The position numbers and the translations under genes are program-made. From Spirochaetaceae bacterium (lineage in GTDB: Bacteria > Spirochaetota > Spirochaetia > SZUA-6 > Bin103): a stretch of DNA of 23,202 bases. Shown here one piece after another: positions 13,854 to 21,759 of this stretch. Within the stretch, counting starts at the first letter, position 1, and every line of letters starts with the position of its first letter. The notes beneath the pieces are model-generated. The model saw only the letters and a program-made list of their open reading frames with translations, made no database searches and was not told the DNA's origin. The stretch lies in contig JAPPKD010000047.1 of NCBI GenBank assembly GCA_028820215.1, positions 1 through 23,202 of the forward strand, in the 5' to 3' direction.

Positions 13854-15341
13854 ATGAGCGACGCACAGCGAACGTACCTGTTCACGGACTTCCGCCACAT
13901 CCGCTGCGGGGACGTGGTGTGGCGCGATCCCGGCGGCGAAAAGCTCGGCAGCCCGCCGGCGCCGCCGTTCCGCAGGCTCGTCCCCGAGGCGCGCTTCCTG
14001 CCGTGGGGCGTGCGCCTGCAGGCGCAGCCGGCCGAGCAGCTCGGTCCGGACGACGGGCTTGTCAACTTCGGCGGCACCGTGGTCCGGGAAGAAGGCGGAT
14101 ACCGCTCATGGAAGCTCGTCACTCCCGAGGGGCCGGAGACGCTCGGCGGCGTGAGCATTGTCTGCCGCGAATCCGACGACGGCTTCGCCTGGCGGACGGC
14201 GGCCGAGTGCCCGATCGACACCGGCGGCCAGTTCAAGCTGATGGGCTCCGGCTTCTTCCGCGACGACCACGGACCGCCCGCGGAGCGCTACAAGACGGTC
14301 TGGACCGCGCGCGCGCCGCGCGAGCAATGGGAGGCGATCTACCGCGAGTACTGCACGGTGCATCCACGCTACCGCGACTGGCGCATCCATCCGGCCCGCA
14401 AGGTGATGTGCGTGTACGGAGCCGTGTCGCCGGACGGGCTTGCCTGGACGGCGCTCCCCGAGCCGCTGCTCATCCACATGAGCGACACCGACAGCGCCAT
14501 CTACTTCGACGAGCGCCTGGGCCGCTACGTGTTCTACACCCGCTGGTACAACGACGAGCGCCGCTCGGTCGGGCGTACCGAGTCAGACGACTTCCGCCAC
14601 TGGGACCCGGTCATGCCGTGCCTGGAGGTGCCGCTCGACAATCCCACGGTGGACATCTACACCAACGGCCGCACCAGCTACCCGGGCTTGCCCGACTACC
14701 ACCTGATGTTCCCGATGTTCTACGAGCGCTGGACGCAGGAATCGGACATCCGCCTCTACTCCAGCACCGACGGGATCATCTGGAAGGAGGTCCCGGGCGG
14801 CCCGGTGATCCGACCCGGGCAGGCCGGGACCTGGGACGGGTACTTCCTGTACTCCTCGCGCAACCTGGTGGAGCTGCCGCAGGGCCGCATCGGCGTGCCC
14901 TACGCAGGTACCCGCTACCCGCACAAATACCCGCGCTGGCCGGAAGTGGTGGACGACATCCGCAGCGGCTGGGCCGTCTGGCCTCGCGACCGGCTGTCGG
15001 CGCTGGTGGCCGACCGGCAGGGCGAGGTGTTCACCTTTCCCATGCGGCCCGCCGGCCGCGAGCTGCGCCTGAACGTGCGCACCGGGGAGGCGGGAGAGGT
15101 CCGGGTTGGCCTGCTGCGGGCCGAGGGGCAGATCGCCGACGGCACCGACCGGCTGCCCGACCGTGAGGCCGTGCCGGTCGACGGCCGTGGGGTCGACGAC
15201 TGCGTGCGCATCAGCGGCGATCATCCGTCGGCCGTGGTGCGTTGGCGAACCGGCACGGACCTCGGCGTCGGGCCGGACGACTCGGTGATGCTGCACGTCA
15301 CGCTGCGCGCGGCCGAGCTGTTCGCCTTCGAGTGGGTCTGA
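13854..15341 (+). CDS. Asp-box propeller protein with C-terminal sandwich, 495 aa
   Basis: A third intact member of the propeller family, more divergent than the other two. Asp-box-type turns are ESDDGFAW (106-113), SPDGLAW (192-198) and STDGIIW (304-310); SDDFRHW (244-250) is degenerate. DSAIYFDERLGRYVFYTRWY (213-232) and PTVDIYTNGRTSYPGLPDYH (264-283) sit where the others have their GTxFYS motif, which is not conserved here. VWPRDRLSALV (375-385) leads into the C-terminal sandwich ending VMLHVTLRAAELFAFEWV. There is no signal peptide. GGGAGG seven bases before ATG supports the start. Its place right after the importer suggests a role on the imported sugar (inference). The stop overlaps the lipoprotein start by 10 bases. 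Confidence 0.8.
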   Translation: MSDAQRTYLFTDFRHIRCGDVVWRDPGGEKLGSPPAPPFRRLVPEARFLPWGVRLQAQPAEQLGPDDGLVNFGGTVVREEGGYRSWKLVTPEGPETLGGVSIVCRESDDGFAWRTAAECPIDTGGQFKLMGSGFFRDDHGPPAERYKTVWTARAPREQWEAIYREYCTVHPRYRDWRIHPARKVMCVYGAVSPDGLAWTALPEPLLIHMSDTDSAIYFDERLGRYVFYTRWYNDERRSVGRTESDDFRHWDPVMPCLEVPLDNPTVDIYTNGRTSYPGLPDYHLMFPMFYERWTQESDIRLYSSTDGIIWKEVPGGPVIRPGQAGTWDGYFLYSSRNLVELPQGRIGVPYAGTRYPHKYPRWPEVVDDIRSGWAVWPRDRLSALVADRQGEVFTFPMRPAGRELRLNVRTGEAGEVRVGLLRAEGQIADGTDRLPDREAVPVDGRGVDDCVRISGDHPSAVVRWRTGTDLGVGPDDSVMLHVTLRAAELFAFEWV

Positions 15342-17134
15342 GCCGCCGCCGTTCGGCGCGGGCCGCCAAGGCCACGTGCGTCGCGGCCTCGCTGATGTTC
15401 GCCGCGTGTAGCAGCGGCAGAACGATCGACGTGCTCACTCCGGCGCTCCCGGACGAACGGGCGGTCAGCGCCGCAGCCGTGATCGTCTCGATCGCTCCGT
15501 CCATAGACGACGACGTCACCGTGCACGACGCGGGAGGCGGCCGGCCGCTGCGCCTGCGCGGCTACCGATCGAGCCTGACCGCAGCAATCGGAGCCGCGCT
15601 GCAGGGCTCGACCACCGGGTCCGCGAGCCCCGGCTCCGTGGCTCAGGGCGTGCTCCTGTCGATCCGGGAAGCGGCTCCGGGGTTCGACTCTCGCGGCGAC
15701 GGCGGCGTCACGCTCGATCTGGCGATCGAGATGTCGGTTCCTGGCGTCCCGATGGAGCCGACCGCGTACCGCTGGCAGGAACGCCTCACGCTGGACCGCG
15801 CGCGGGGCACCGACGCCTTCCGGGGCCTGGAGATCGCTCTCGGCCGGACGGGAGCCTCGATCCGCCAGATCGTCGACGGCATCGAACGGATCGCCGGCAA
15901 CGCGACGGCCGCCCCGATCGCCCAGACGATCGCTTGGTCGGATGCCCTGCCACCGGCGCTTGCGCGCGTGTCCCTGGGCATCGGCACGGGCGTTGCCGTC
16001 CGCATCGCCCGCATGGATGCGGACGACCGGCCCGACGTGCTGGTCCTGACCCGTCCCGCCAACGGCCTGGGAGAGCTGTTCGTCGTGTTCGGGTCAGCGG
16101 ACTGGAGCGATGCGGGCGGGCCCGTGATTCCGGCGCCCGAGGGCCCGGAGACCTTCGTCACGGTCGATCGCGGGGACGGCCTGACCGACATCGTGTATCC
16201 GGCGCCGGACACGCCGTTCGTCATCGCCCTGCAGCACGCGAGAGGCGGGCTGCGGCCGGCCACCCTGCGCATGCCGCTGCCCGATGGCGCGGCCGACGGG
16301 ACCGTCAGCGCCGGGTTCGCTCAGGACATGGACGGTGACGGACGGACCGATTACGGCTTCTGGTACGGCGGTCCGGCGGTGGTCGCCGCCAGGCTGCTGC
16401 GCACCGCGGGCCGGGAAGACCCGGCGCAGATCGCGCTGGACGGCCGCATGTCGCGCGTAAACGCCGTGCGCGCCGAGGACCTGGATGGAGACGGCCGGCC
16501 GGAGATCGTGCTGGCCGGCCTGGGGACGGCAGGCAGGCTCGCGATCGTGCGCGATCATTTCGACTCCGGCGCTGACCGGCGGCTGCAGCAGCTCCCCACC
16601 CGCGGAGCGGTGGTGCCGATGATCCTGAGCGCCCGCACGAAGGACGGAACGTTGCTGTTCTCCGCCGTCGACGTCTCCGGGGGCAGCGCGGACATCGCGT
16701 TGGCCGATCTGGACCGCGACGGGCTCACGGACCTGGTCAGCGCCGACGGCGCGGGCGGCACGCTGTCCGTCATGCTGGCGGAGGACGCGGACGGGTTTGG
16801 GCTTGCCCCGGTCGCGTTTCCGGCACGGGAAGGCACGGCGCTGGAGTCGCGAGCGGTCGCCATCACCGACCTGGACGACGATTCGCTGCCGGACCTGGTC
16901 GTGCTGCTGACCGCCGGCGTGCGGCGTGACGGTCTGCTGCATCCGGCGGAGAGCTGGATCGCCGCCGTGCGCGGACGGGACGACGGCGGCTTCGAGCCGG
17001 CCTGGACGCTGCCGCTCCGCCAGGTCGCGTCCGACCTCGTGGTTGAGGATCTGAATGGCGACGGTCGCGAGGACTATCTCGTCACGGGGCGTAGCGACAC
17101 GGTGCTGTTTCTCACCGGTCCCGCCGGGCCGTAG
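15332..17134 (+). CDS. FG-GAP/VCBS repeat lipoprotein
   Basis: A 600-residue predicted lipoprotein. From GTG 15332 it reads MGLSRRRSARAAK, a hydrophobic stretch, then the lipobox FAAC with the lipid-bearing cysteine at 26. The C-terminal two thirds carry integrin-like repeats with calcium loops: ARMDADDRPDVLVL (about 227), DMDGDGRTDYGFWYGG (330), DLDGDGRPEIVLAG (381), DLDRDGLTDLVSADG (457), DLDDDSLPDLVVL (511) and DLNGDGREDYLVTG (571). These predict a seven-bladed calcium-binding propeller outside the inner membrane. Residues 30-220 are a separate domain I do not recognise. The start overlaps the stop of the upstream propeller gene by 10 bases; starts further upstream would lie deep inside that gene and spoil the signal. 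Binding of glycan or protein at the envelope is a guess. Confidence 0.8.
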   Translation: MGLSRRRSARAAKATCVAASLMFAACSSGRTIDVLTPALPDERAVSAAAVIVSIAPSIDDDVTVHDAGGGRPLRLRGYRSSLTAAIGAALQGSTTGSASPGSVAQGVLLSIREAAPGFDSRGDGGVTLDLAIEMSVPGVPMEPTAYRWQERLTLDRARGTDAFRGLEIALGRTGASIRQIVDGIERIAGNATAAPIAQTIAWSDALPPALARVSLGIGTGVAVRIARMDADDRPDVLVLTRPANGLGELFVVFGSADWSDAGGPVIPAPEGPETFVTVDRGDGLTDIVYPAPDTPFVIALQHARGGLRPATLRMPLPDGAADGTVSAGFAQDMDGDGRTDYGFWYGGPAVVAARLLRTAGREDPAQIALDGRMSRVNAVRAEDLDGDGRPEIVLAGLGTAGRLAIVRDHFDSGADRRLQQLPTRGAVVPMILSARTKDGTLLFSAVDVSGGSADIALADLDRDGLTDLVSADGAGGTLSVMLAEDADGFGLAPVAFPAREGTALESRAVAITDLDDDSLPDLVVLLTAGVRRDGLLHPAESWIAAVRGRDDGGFEPAWTLPLRQVASDLVVEDLNGDGREDYLVTGRSDTVLFLTGPAGP

Positions 17135-17147
17135 TTCCCGGCGCCGG

Positions 17148-18209
17148 TCAGGGCGCCCTGGTTTCCGGCGGGGTCACCCCGAGTTCGCGAGCGATGCTCG
17201 CGGTGCGCTCCCAGGTGGACGGCTCGATCGTCACCGCCTCGTCACGCTCCGCCTCCGCGCGCGCCTCCGGCTCGCCCGGATAGAGAATCTCGTCGTGACC
17301 GGCCATCAGCCGTGACGACTTCACGTGCGGGATGAGCGCGCCCAGCTCGGCGCGGTAGAATTCCTCGCCGCAGAACGCGGCCGGATCCAGAAACAGCGCC
17401 AGGAACCCGTTCGCCACCCGCTGCACGCCCGTCGTGCTGCAGCCGGCGCCGGTCAGCGCCCCGGCCAGCACCTCGCAGAACATCGCCAGGCTGTAGCCCT
17501 TGTGCCCACCGAACGGCAGCAGCGCCCCCGGCGGCCCGGTTCCATCCGCACGACCGGCGTACGCCTTCGGATCGGTGGAAGGCTGCCCGGCGCCGTCGAC
17601 CAGGTGGCCTGGCGCCAGCGTCTCGTTCCGCTCGACGGCGACCTGCACCTTGCCGGCCGCGATCGACGAGGTGGCGATGTCCATCATCATCGGCGGCCCG
17701 TCCGGAAGCGGCGCGCCGGCCGCCAGCGGGTTGGCCGAAAGGCGGCGCTCGCAGCCGCCGTGCGGGGCGGTGACCAGCCCGCCGCCGTGCGTGTTCGTGA
17801 ACGAGAAGCAGACCAGCCCCGCCTCGGCCGCCTGCTCCATGAACTCGCCCATGCGGCCCAGGTGCGAAGAGCGCCGGATGGTCAGCACGCAGTGCCCGCC
17901 GCGCGCCGCCTCGATCGCCCAGCCGGTGGCGACGCGGCCGACGTACTGGCCCCACCCGAAGTGGCCGTCCACCTGCACGACGTGCGGTTCGTCGACCACC
18001 CGCTCCGGTTCCGCCTTGGGATCCATCCGGCCGCGATCGATCCAGTCGCAGTACGGGGCCACGCGGATGAAGCCGTGCGAGTCGTGGCCGCGCCGGTTGG
18101 AGAGCACCAGCGATTCGGCGACGACGCGGGCGATGTGCACGGGCGTGCCCTTGGCCTGCAGCAGCTCGGCGACGTAGGCGCGCAGCGCCGGGACCGCGAC
18201 GGAAACCAT
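17148..18209 (-). CDS. Ldh-family NAD(P)-dependent dehydrogenase (malate/lactate/diketogulonate reductase type)
   Basis: A 353-residue cytosolic dehydrogenase of the non-Rossmann Ldh family (relatives: YiaK, AllD, archaeal malate dehydrogenase). The catalytic region NRRGHDSHGFIRV (38-50) has the conserved SHG histidine. SSHLGRMGEFMEQA, FTNTHGGG and the cofactor loop LPFGGHKGYSLAMFCEVLAG (241-260) are all present. It interconverts 2-hydroxy acids and 2-keto acids, including sugar acids. ATG 18209 is preceded by AAGGGTAGG and lies 4 bases after the M24 gene's stop, so the two form an operon. The 13-base gap to the convergent lipoprotein gene holds no clear terminator. Confidence 0.88.
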   Translation of the reverse strand: MVSVAVPALRAYVAELLQAKGTPVHIARVVAESLVLSNRRGHDSHGFIRVAPYCDWIDRGRMDPKAEPERVVDEPHVVQVDGHFGWGQYVGRVATGWAIEAARGGHCVLTIRRSSHLGRMGEFMEQAAEAGLVCFSFTNTHGGGLVTAPHGGCERRLSANPLAAGAPLPDGPPMMMDIATSSIAAGKVQVAVERNETLAPGHLVDGAGQPSTDPKAYAGRADGTGPPGALLPFGGHKGYSLAMFCEVLAGALTGAGCSTTGVQRVANGFLALFLDPAAFCGEEFYRAELGALIPHVKSSRLMAGHDEILYPGEPEARAEAERDEAVTIEPSTWERTASIARELGVTPPETRAP

Positions 18210-18213
18210 GCGC

Positions 18214-19413
18214 CTACCCTTCGACGACCGCTTCGGTCGCGGTGGTCAGCTTCTCGGCGCCGTCCTCGGTGACGGCGTAGGTGTTCTCGATTCCGATCAC
18301 GCCATACTCCTGGTCGGTGTACTTGGGCTCCAGGGCGACCACGTTGCCCGACTCGAGCGGCCGGTCCGAGCGCGGACCGATCACGGGCAGCTCGTTGACC
18401 TCCAGCCCCACGCCGTGTCCCACGAAGCTTACCTGATAGCCGGGCGGCCCCATGAATCCCTCCCCGAGCCCCGCCGCCGCGGCCTCCTCCACCGCCGAGC
18501 GGTAGATCTCCGACGGCCGCACGCCGGCCCTGAGCCGTCCCTCCATGCCGCGCAGCAGGTCGCCGATCCGCTCCAGGATGGATGCCGCCCGGTCCGGGAA
18601 GGCGCCGCGCACGGCCATGCGCGAGCAGTCCACGTGGTAGCCGGTGGTGCTCATCAGGAAGTCCAGGATGACCGGCACGTCGCGCCGGAGCGGTGCGCGC
18701 GTGCCGCCGTGCGACACCCACGCGTGCGGGCCGGTGCCGCCGATCGGGAACATCGAGTTGCTCGGCACCGCGCCGTCGGGGCCGCTCACCGCGATGCCGA
18801 TGCCGGTCTCCGCGTCCAGGCCGCGCAGCCGCACCAGTCCGCAGTGGCCGTGCGCGCGCGCCTCGGCCTCCAGCCGCGCCTGCAGGTCATAGGGCGAGAC
18901 GTCCCGGGCCAGCAACCGGCGGAGCGGGTCGCCGAACAGCAGCGGATGGAGGCGGGCGGCGTCCCGGAACTGGTCGAGCTCCCACGCACTCTTGCGCGAG
19001 CGCGCCGCCAGCAGCGCAGGCGAGCAGTCGACGATCTCCGCGTCGTCACCGAACACGCCCCGGTAGGTGCGCCAGAGTCCGACCGGCAGCACGTCCAGCT
19101 CCATGCCGATCCGCCACGGCGGCTCACCGCACAGGTCCCTGACGTGACCGGGAAGCTCCCGGAAGCTGCGCAGCGGGACGATGTCCCGGATCGTGGAGTC
19201 GGCCTCCGCGGTCTCCCGCACCTTGCGCACCAACAGGCGCGGTGCGCCTTCGGCCGGCAGCGCCAGGTGACACTGCTGGAGGGTGCCGCTCAGATAGAAC
19301 AGATCCGCCTTCTGCACGACCAGCAGCAGGTCGACCGGCGAGTCCTCGCGGACAAGCTCGTCCCGGACCGCATGCACGCGGCGATCGATCTCCGCCGCGG
19401 GAACGCTCGGCAT
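18214..19413 (-). CDS. M24 family metallopeptidase (Xaa-Pro peptidase / creatinase fold)
   Basis: A 399-residue pita-bread enzyme with a creatinase-type N-terminal domain (1-150) and a C-terminal catalytic domain. All five metal ligands are visible: Asp251 (VPVILDFLM), Asp262 (GYHVDCSRM), His333 (VGHGVGLEVNELP), Glu362 (VALEPKY) and Glu376 (GIENTYAV). It should therefore be an active dinuclear metal enzyme. Members cleave Xaa-Pro peptides, but others act on small molecules such as ectoine, creatine or DMSP, so the substrate cannot be fixed. ATG 19413 gives the normal N-terminus. There is no Shine-Dalgarno, but a promoter with its -10 seven bases upstream suggests a leaderless message. It forms an operon with the Ldh-type gene and is divergent from GH4. 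Confidence 0.87.
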   Translation of the reverse strand: MPSVPAAEIDRRVHAVRDELVREDSPVDLLLVVQKADLFYLSGTLQQCHLALPAEGAPRLLVRKVRETAEADSTIRDIVPLRSFRELPGHVRDLCGEPPWRIGMELDVLPVGLWRTYRGVFGDDAEIVDCSPALLAARSRKSAWELDQFRDAARLHPLLFGDPLRRLLARDVSPYDLQARLEAEARAHGHCGLVRLRGLDAETGIGIAVSGPDGAVPSNSMFPIGGTGPHAWVSHGGTRAPLRRDVPVILDFLMSTTGYHVDCSRMAVRGAFPDRAASILERIGDLLRGMEGRLRAGVRPSEIYRSAVEEAAAAGLGEGFMGPPGYQVSFVGHGVGLEVNELPVIGPRSDRPLESGNVVALEPKYTDQEYGVIGIENTYAVTEDGAEKLTTATEAVVEG

Positions 19414-19420
19414 CGCCAAG

Positions 19421-19449
19421 ATGGTAGGGTGATGGGGCCGAGCGCGCAA
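19421..19449 (-). promoter_or_regulatory. Possible leaderless promoter of the M24 gene
   Basis: On the minus strand, TTGCGC (19449-19444), a 17-base spacer and TACCAT (19426-19421) look like -35 and -10 boxes. The -10 ends exactly 7 bases before ATG 19413, so the first transcribed base would be the start codon. This fits the missing ribosome site. TAGGGT on the plus strand (19425-19430) overlaps it and could be the -10 for the GH4 gene. Confidence 0.4.
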
Positions 19450-19469
19450 CATCACAGGAGGACTCCGGA

Positions 19470-20837
19470 ATGCCAGCCATCAAGATCATGTGCCTCGGGG
19501 GGGGCAGCCTCTACTTCCGCAACGTCCTCGGAAACCTGGCTCTGGAAGGGGAATTGGCAGACTCGGATATCGTGCTCTACGACATCGACCCCGAGAAGGC
19601 GGAGCGCATGGCGGACCTCGGACGGCGGTTGAGCGAAGCCGCCGGTGCGCGCCTGAACATTAGCTCGACGGCCGATCCCGACGAAGCGGTCGACGGGGCG
19701 GACTACGCGCTTTCGTCCATAGGCGGCAGCGGCGCCGAGATGGTTCGTGGTGTGCATGGTTCGTATTACCACAGCGCCGACATGCACATCTGCGCCAAAT
19801 TCGGGATCCAACTGGCGGTAGGCGACACCGCCGGTCCCGCGGGCATGATGATGGCCCTGCGTTCCATCCCCGCCCACATCGACCTCTGCAGACGCATGGA
19901 GAAACGCTGTCCAGCCGTGGTGTTTCTCAATCACTCCAATCCGATGGCGACCATCATGCGGGCGCTGCACAAATATACCGGCATCAAGTCATACGGGCTG
20001 TGCCACGGCGTGCAGGGTGGCATCAGCGCGGCCGCGGATCTGCTGGAACTGCCCGCCGAAGAGCTCGAGTGCACGTGGATCGGCACCAATCACTACCACT
20101 GGTTTACGCGCGTCGACCATCGCGGTACGGACGTGCTTCCCGAGCTGATGAAGCGCACGCGTGAAAGGGAGCCTCCCATCGACCATGCAATGTCGGCGGC
20201 CCTCTCGCGGACCTACGGACATCGCATCGTCTACCCCGACGATGGCCACACGCTCGAGTTCTATCCGTTCGCGACACACGCCCGCAGCCAGGACGACCTG
20301 CCTTACAACATGGCCGACTCGGCGCGACGCCACGGTTTCAGAGCCTCCGACCCCATGCCTGCCAAACAACCCCCGACCGAGGAGTTGCGGCAGTCGTTCC
20401 TGGCGGACTATCGGAAGCTCCTCGCCGAAACGGAGCTGCCGGAGCAGAAGGAAGACTCGCGCAGCGACGAAGGGCCAGTTCAGATCATCGCTGCCATGGC
20501 CACGGGCAAGCGCATGATCTGCATCGTCAACATGGCGAACGGAGGTGCGATCGGGAACCTGCCCGCCACGGCAGAAGTCGAGGTCGAAGCGGTGACCGAG
20601 ACCGGGGGCGCCAGAGCCCTCATCATGGGAGAGGCACCGCTGGTGCTGAAGGGGATTCTGGAGAAGCGATTCGTATGGCAGGAGCTGGTCGCCGACGCTG
20701 CGGTCACCGGCGACCGCGGCAAGGCCATGCAGGCCCTGCTCGTCGACGAGATGGCGATCGAGCCTGGAAAGGCCGAAGCCATGCTCGACGAGCTGCTGGC
20801 AGCGTCGAGGGACTTGCTGCCTCGGTTCTTCCCCTGA
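19470..20837 (+). CDS. Glycoside hydrolase family 4 (NAD- and metal-dependent glycosidase)
   Basis: A 455-residue GH4 enzyme, which cleaves glycosides by oxidising C3 with NAD+, eliminating the aglycone and reducing the ketone back. The NAD-binding start is IKIMCLGGGSLYF (4-16). QLAVGDTAGPAGMMMALR (114-131) is the family signature, NHSNPM (154-159) replaces the common N-[YT]-[TS]-NP, and the metal ligands are Cys178 in YGLCHGVQGG and His208 in GTNHYHWF. GH4 covers alpha-galactosidases, 6-phospho-glucosidases and alpha-galacturonidases (LplD). The CHGVQG form is closest to my memory of the MelA-like side, but the LplABC-type importer also fits an LplD-like role, so I leave the substrate open. 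AGGAGG at 19456-19461 is a strong ribosome site. The gene looks slightly less GC-rich than its neighbours. Confidence 0.88.
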   Translation: MPAIKIMCLGGGSLYFRNVLGNLALEGELADSDIVLYDIDPEKAERMADLGRRLSEAAGARLNISSTADPDEAVDGADYALSSIGGSGAEMVRGVHGSYYHSADMHICAKFGIQLAVGDTAGPAGMMMALRSIPAHIDLCRRMEKRCPAVVFLNHSNPMATIMRALHKYTGIKSYGLCHGVQGGISAAADLLELPAEELECTWIGTNHYHWFTRVDHRGTDVLPELMKRTREREPPIDHAMSAALSRTYGHRIVYPDDGHTLEFYPFATHARSQDDLPYNMADSARRHGFRASDPMPAKQPPTEELRQSFLADYRKLLAETELPEQKEDSRSDEGPVQIIAAMATGKRMICIVNMANGGAIGNLPATAEVEVEAVTETGGARALIMGEAPLVLKGILEKRFVWQELVADAAVTGDRGKAMQALLVDEMAIEPGKAEAMLDELLAASRDLLPRFFP

Positions 20838-20855
20838 GCGAGCCGCGGACTCGAT

Positions 20856-20906
20856 CTACCCTTTCAGGGACCCGATCATGATGCCTCGTACGAAGTGCCG
20901 GGCGGC
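20856..20906 (-). pseudogene. C-terminal remnant of a carbohydrate ABC permease (YtcP type)
   Basis: On the minus strand, bases 20906 to 20859 read AARHFVRGIMIGSLKG, followed by TAG (20858-20856). This is the standard end of YtcP-type permeases; the intact one here ends QRYFVKGALLGSLKE. The 16 codons begin directly after the stop codon of the phytanoyl-CoA dioxygenase gene, with nothing of the rest of the permease. It is a recombination scar showing that a second sugar importer once lay here. Confidence 0.7.
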
Positions 20907-21749
20907 TCAGCTTCGCGAAGGCTCGGTCATCTCCGCGCGTTTGCGGCGCGACAGCTCGGCCAGGTGCCCGTCGTTGGCCATGATCTGCTCCAGGTGGACC
21001 ATGCGCTCGGGACCGGCGGTGCGCACCATCGCTTCGCCGTACACGCGGTCCAGCCAGAAGCGCGCGAAGCTGTCGATGCGCTCCCGCAACCCGTCCATAC
21101 GTTCGTCCGGATAGCGGGCGTGGCAGTTGATCGTGAACATCCGCCGCCGCGGGCTGCCGCCGAAGGACGCGTGCTTGGTGTTGTGGTTGAAACAGGCGAC
21201 GTCCCCCGGCCGTGTCTCCAGCGCGTACGCCGGCACGTCCGGACCCTCGATCCCCCACAGCGACTCGCTCTCCCGGACCTGCTCCTGCAGCGCGTCGGCG
21301 TAGACGTCGCCGGGCCGGTGGCTGCCCGGAATGACCCGCAGCGCCCCGGTGTCGCGCGTCAGCGGGTCGAGGTACAGGGCGATCTTGATCGACCGCGGTC
21401 CGTCCACGTTCCAGCCGTCCGAGTGCCAGCGCGTGTCGCCGGCATAGTAGTTGCCGTCGCTGCCGGCGTAGTTGAAGTCGTCGCCCAACAGGTCGGCGGC
21501 GATGTCGTGGATGCGCGGGTCGTCGATCAGCGCTGACAGCAACTCACTCTGGTCGATGAAGGGGACGATGCAGGAGCGGCGCTCGCCGTCGTGGGGCTTG
21601 CCGTGATGGCCGCCCCCGTGCCGCGTCCAGACCGCCTCGAACTCGTCGATGATCTCGTCGATGCAATCGGCCAGCAGGCCGGGGAACTGCAGAAACCCGA
21701 AGTCGGCGAAGAACGCCTTCTGCTGCTCGGTCAGTCGGGTCTGGGCCAT
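20907..21749 (-). CDS. Phytanoyl-CoA dioxygenase (PhyH) family Fe(II)/2-oxoglutarate oxygenase
   Basis: A 280-residue cytosolic oxygenase. The iron-binding triad is visible: His109 and Asp111 in RWHSDGWN, and His193 in NHNTKHASFGG. RRRMFTINCHARY supplies the arginine that binds 2-oxoglutarate. LTEQQKAFFADFGFLQFPGL (6-25) is the usual N-terminus, and GALRVIPGSHRPGD (135-148) is the family strand. It hydroxylates an unknown substrate. ATG 21749 is chosen because GAGGAG lies seven bases upstream; the frame stays open to 21860 but that part is the end of sixA. Ten bases separate it from sixA, so they are co-transcribed. Its stop abuts the permease remnant, so the gene's right neighbour was replaced. 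Confidence 0.9.
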   Translation of the reverse strand: MAQTRLTEQQKAFFADFGFLQFPGLLADCIDEIIDEFEAVWTRHGGGHHGKPHDGERRSCIVPFIDQSELLSALIDDPRIHDIAADLLGDDFNYAGSDGNYYAGDTRWHSDGWNVDGPRSIKIALYLDPLTRDTGALRVIPGSHRPGDVYADALQEQVRESESLWGIEGPDVPAYALETRPGDVACFNHNTKHASFGGSPRRRMFTINCHARYPDERMDGLRERIDSFARFWLDRVYGEAMVRTAGPERMVHLEQIMANDGHLAELSRRKRAEMTEPSRS

Positions 21750-21759
21750 GGTTCGCTCC

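Noticed and set aside
13016..15166. 716-codon frame spanning the terminator
   Set aside because: Shifted-frame shadow of the binding protein and propeller genes; it would read through a strong terminator and contains no motif.
17149..17160. 12-base palindrome CAGGGCGCCCTG at the convergent gene ends
   Set aside because: It lies inside the last codons of the Ldh-type gene, leaves no loop, and has no T-run, so it is not a convincing terminator.
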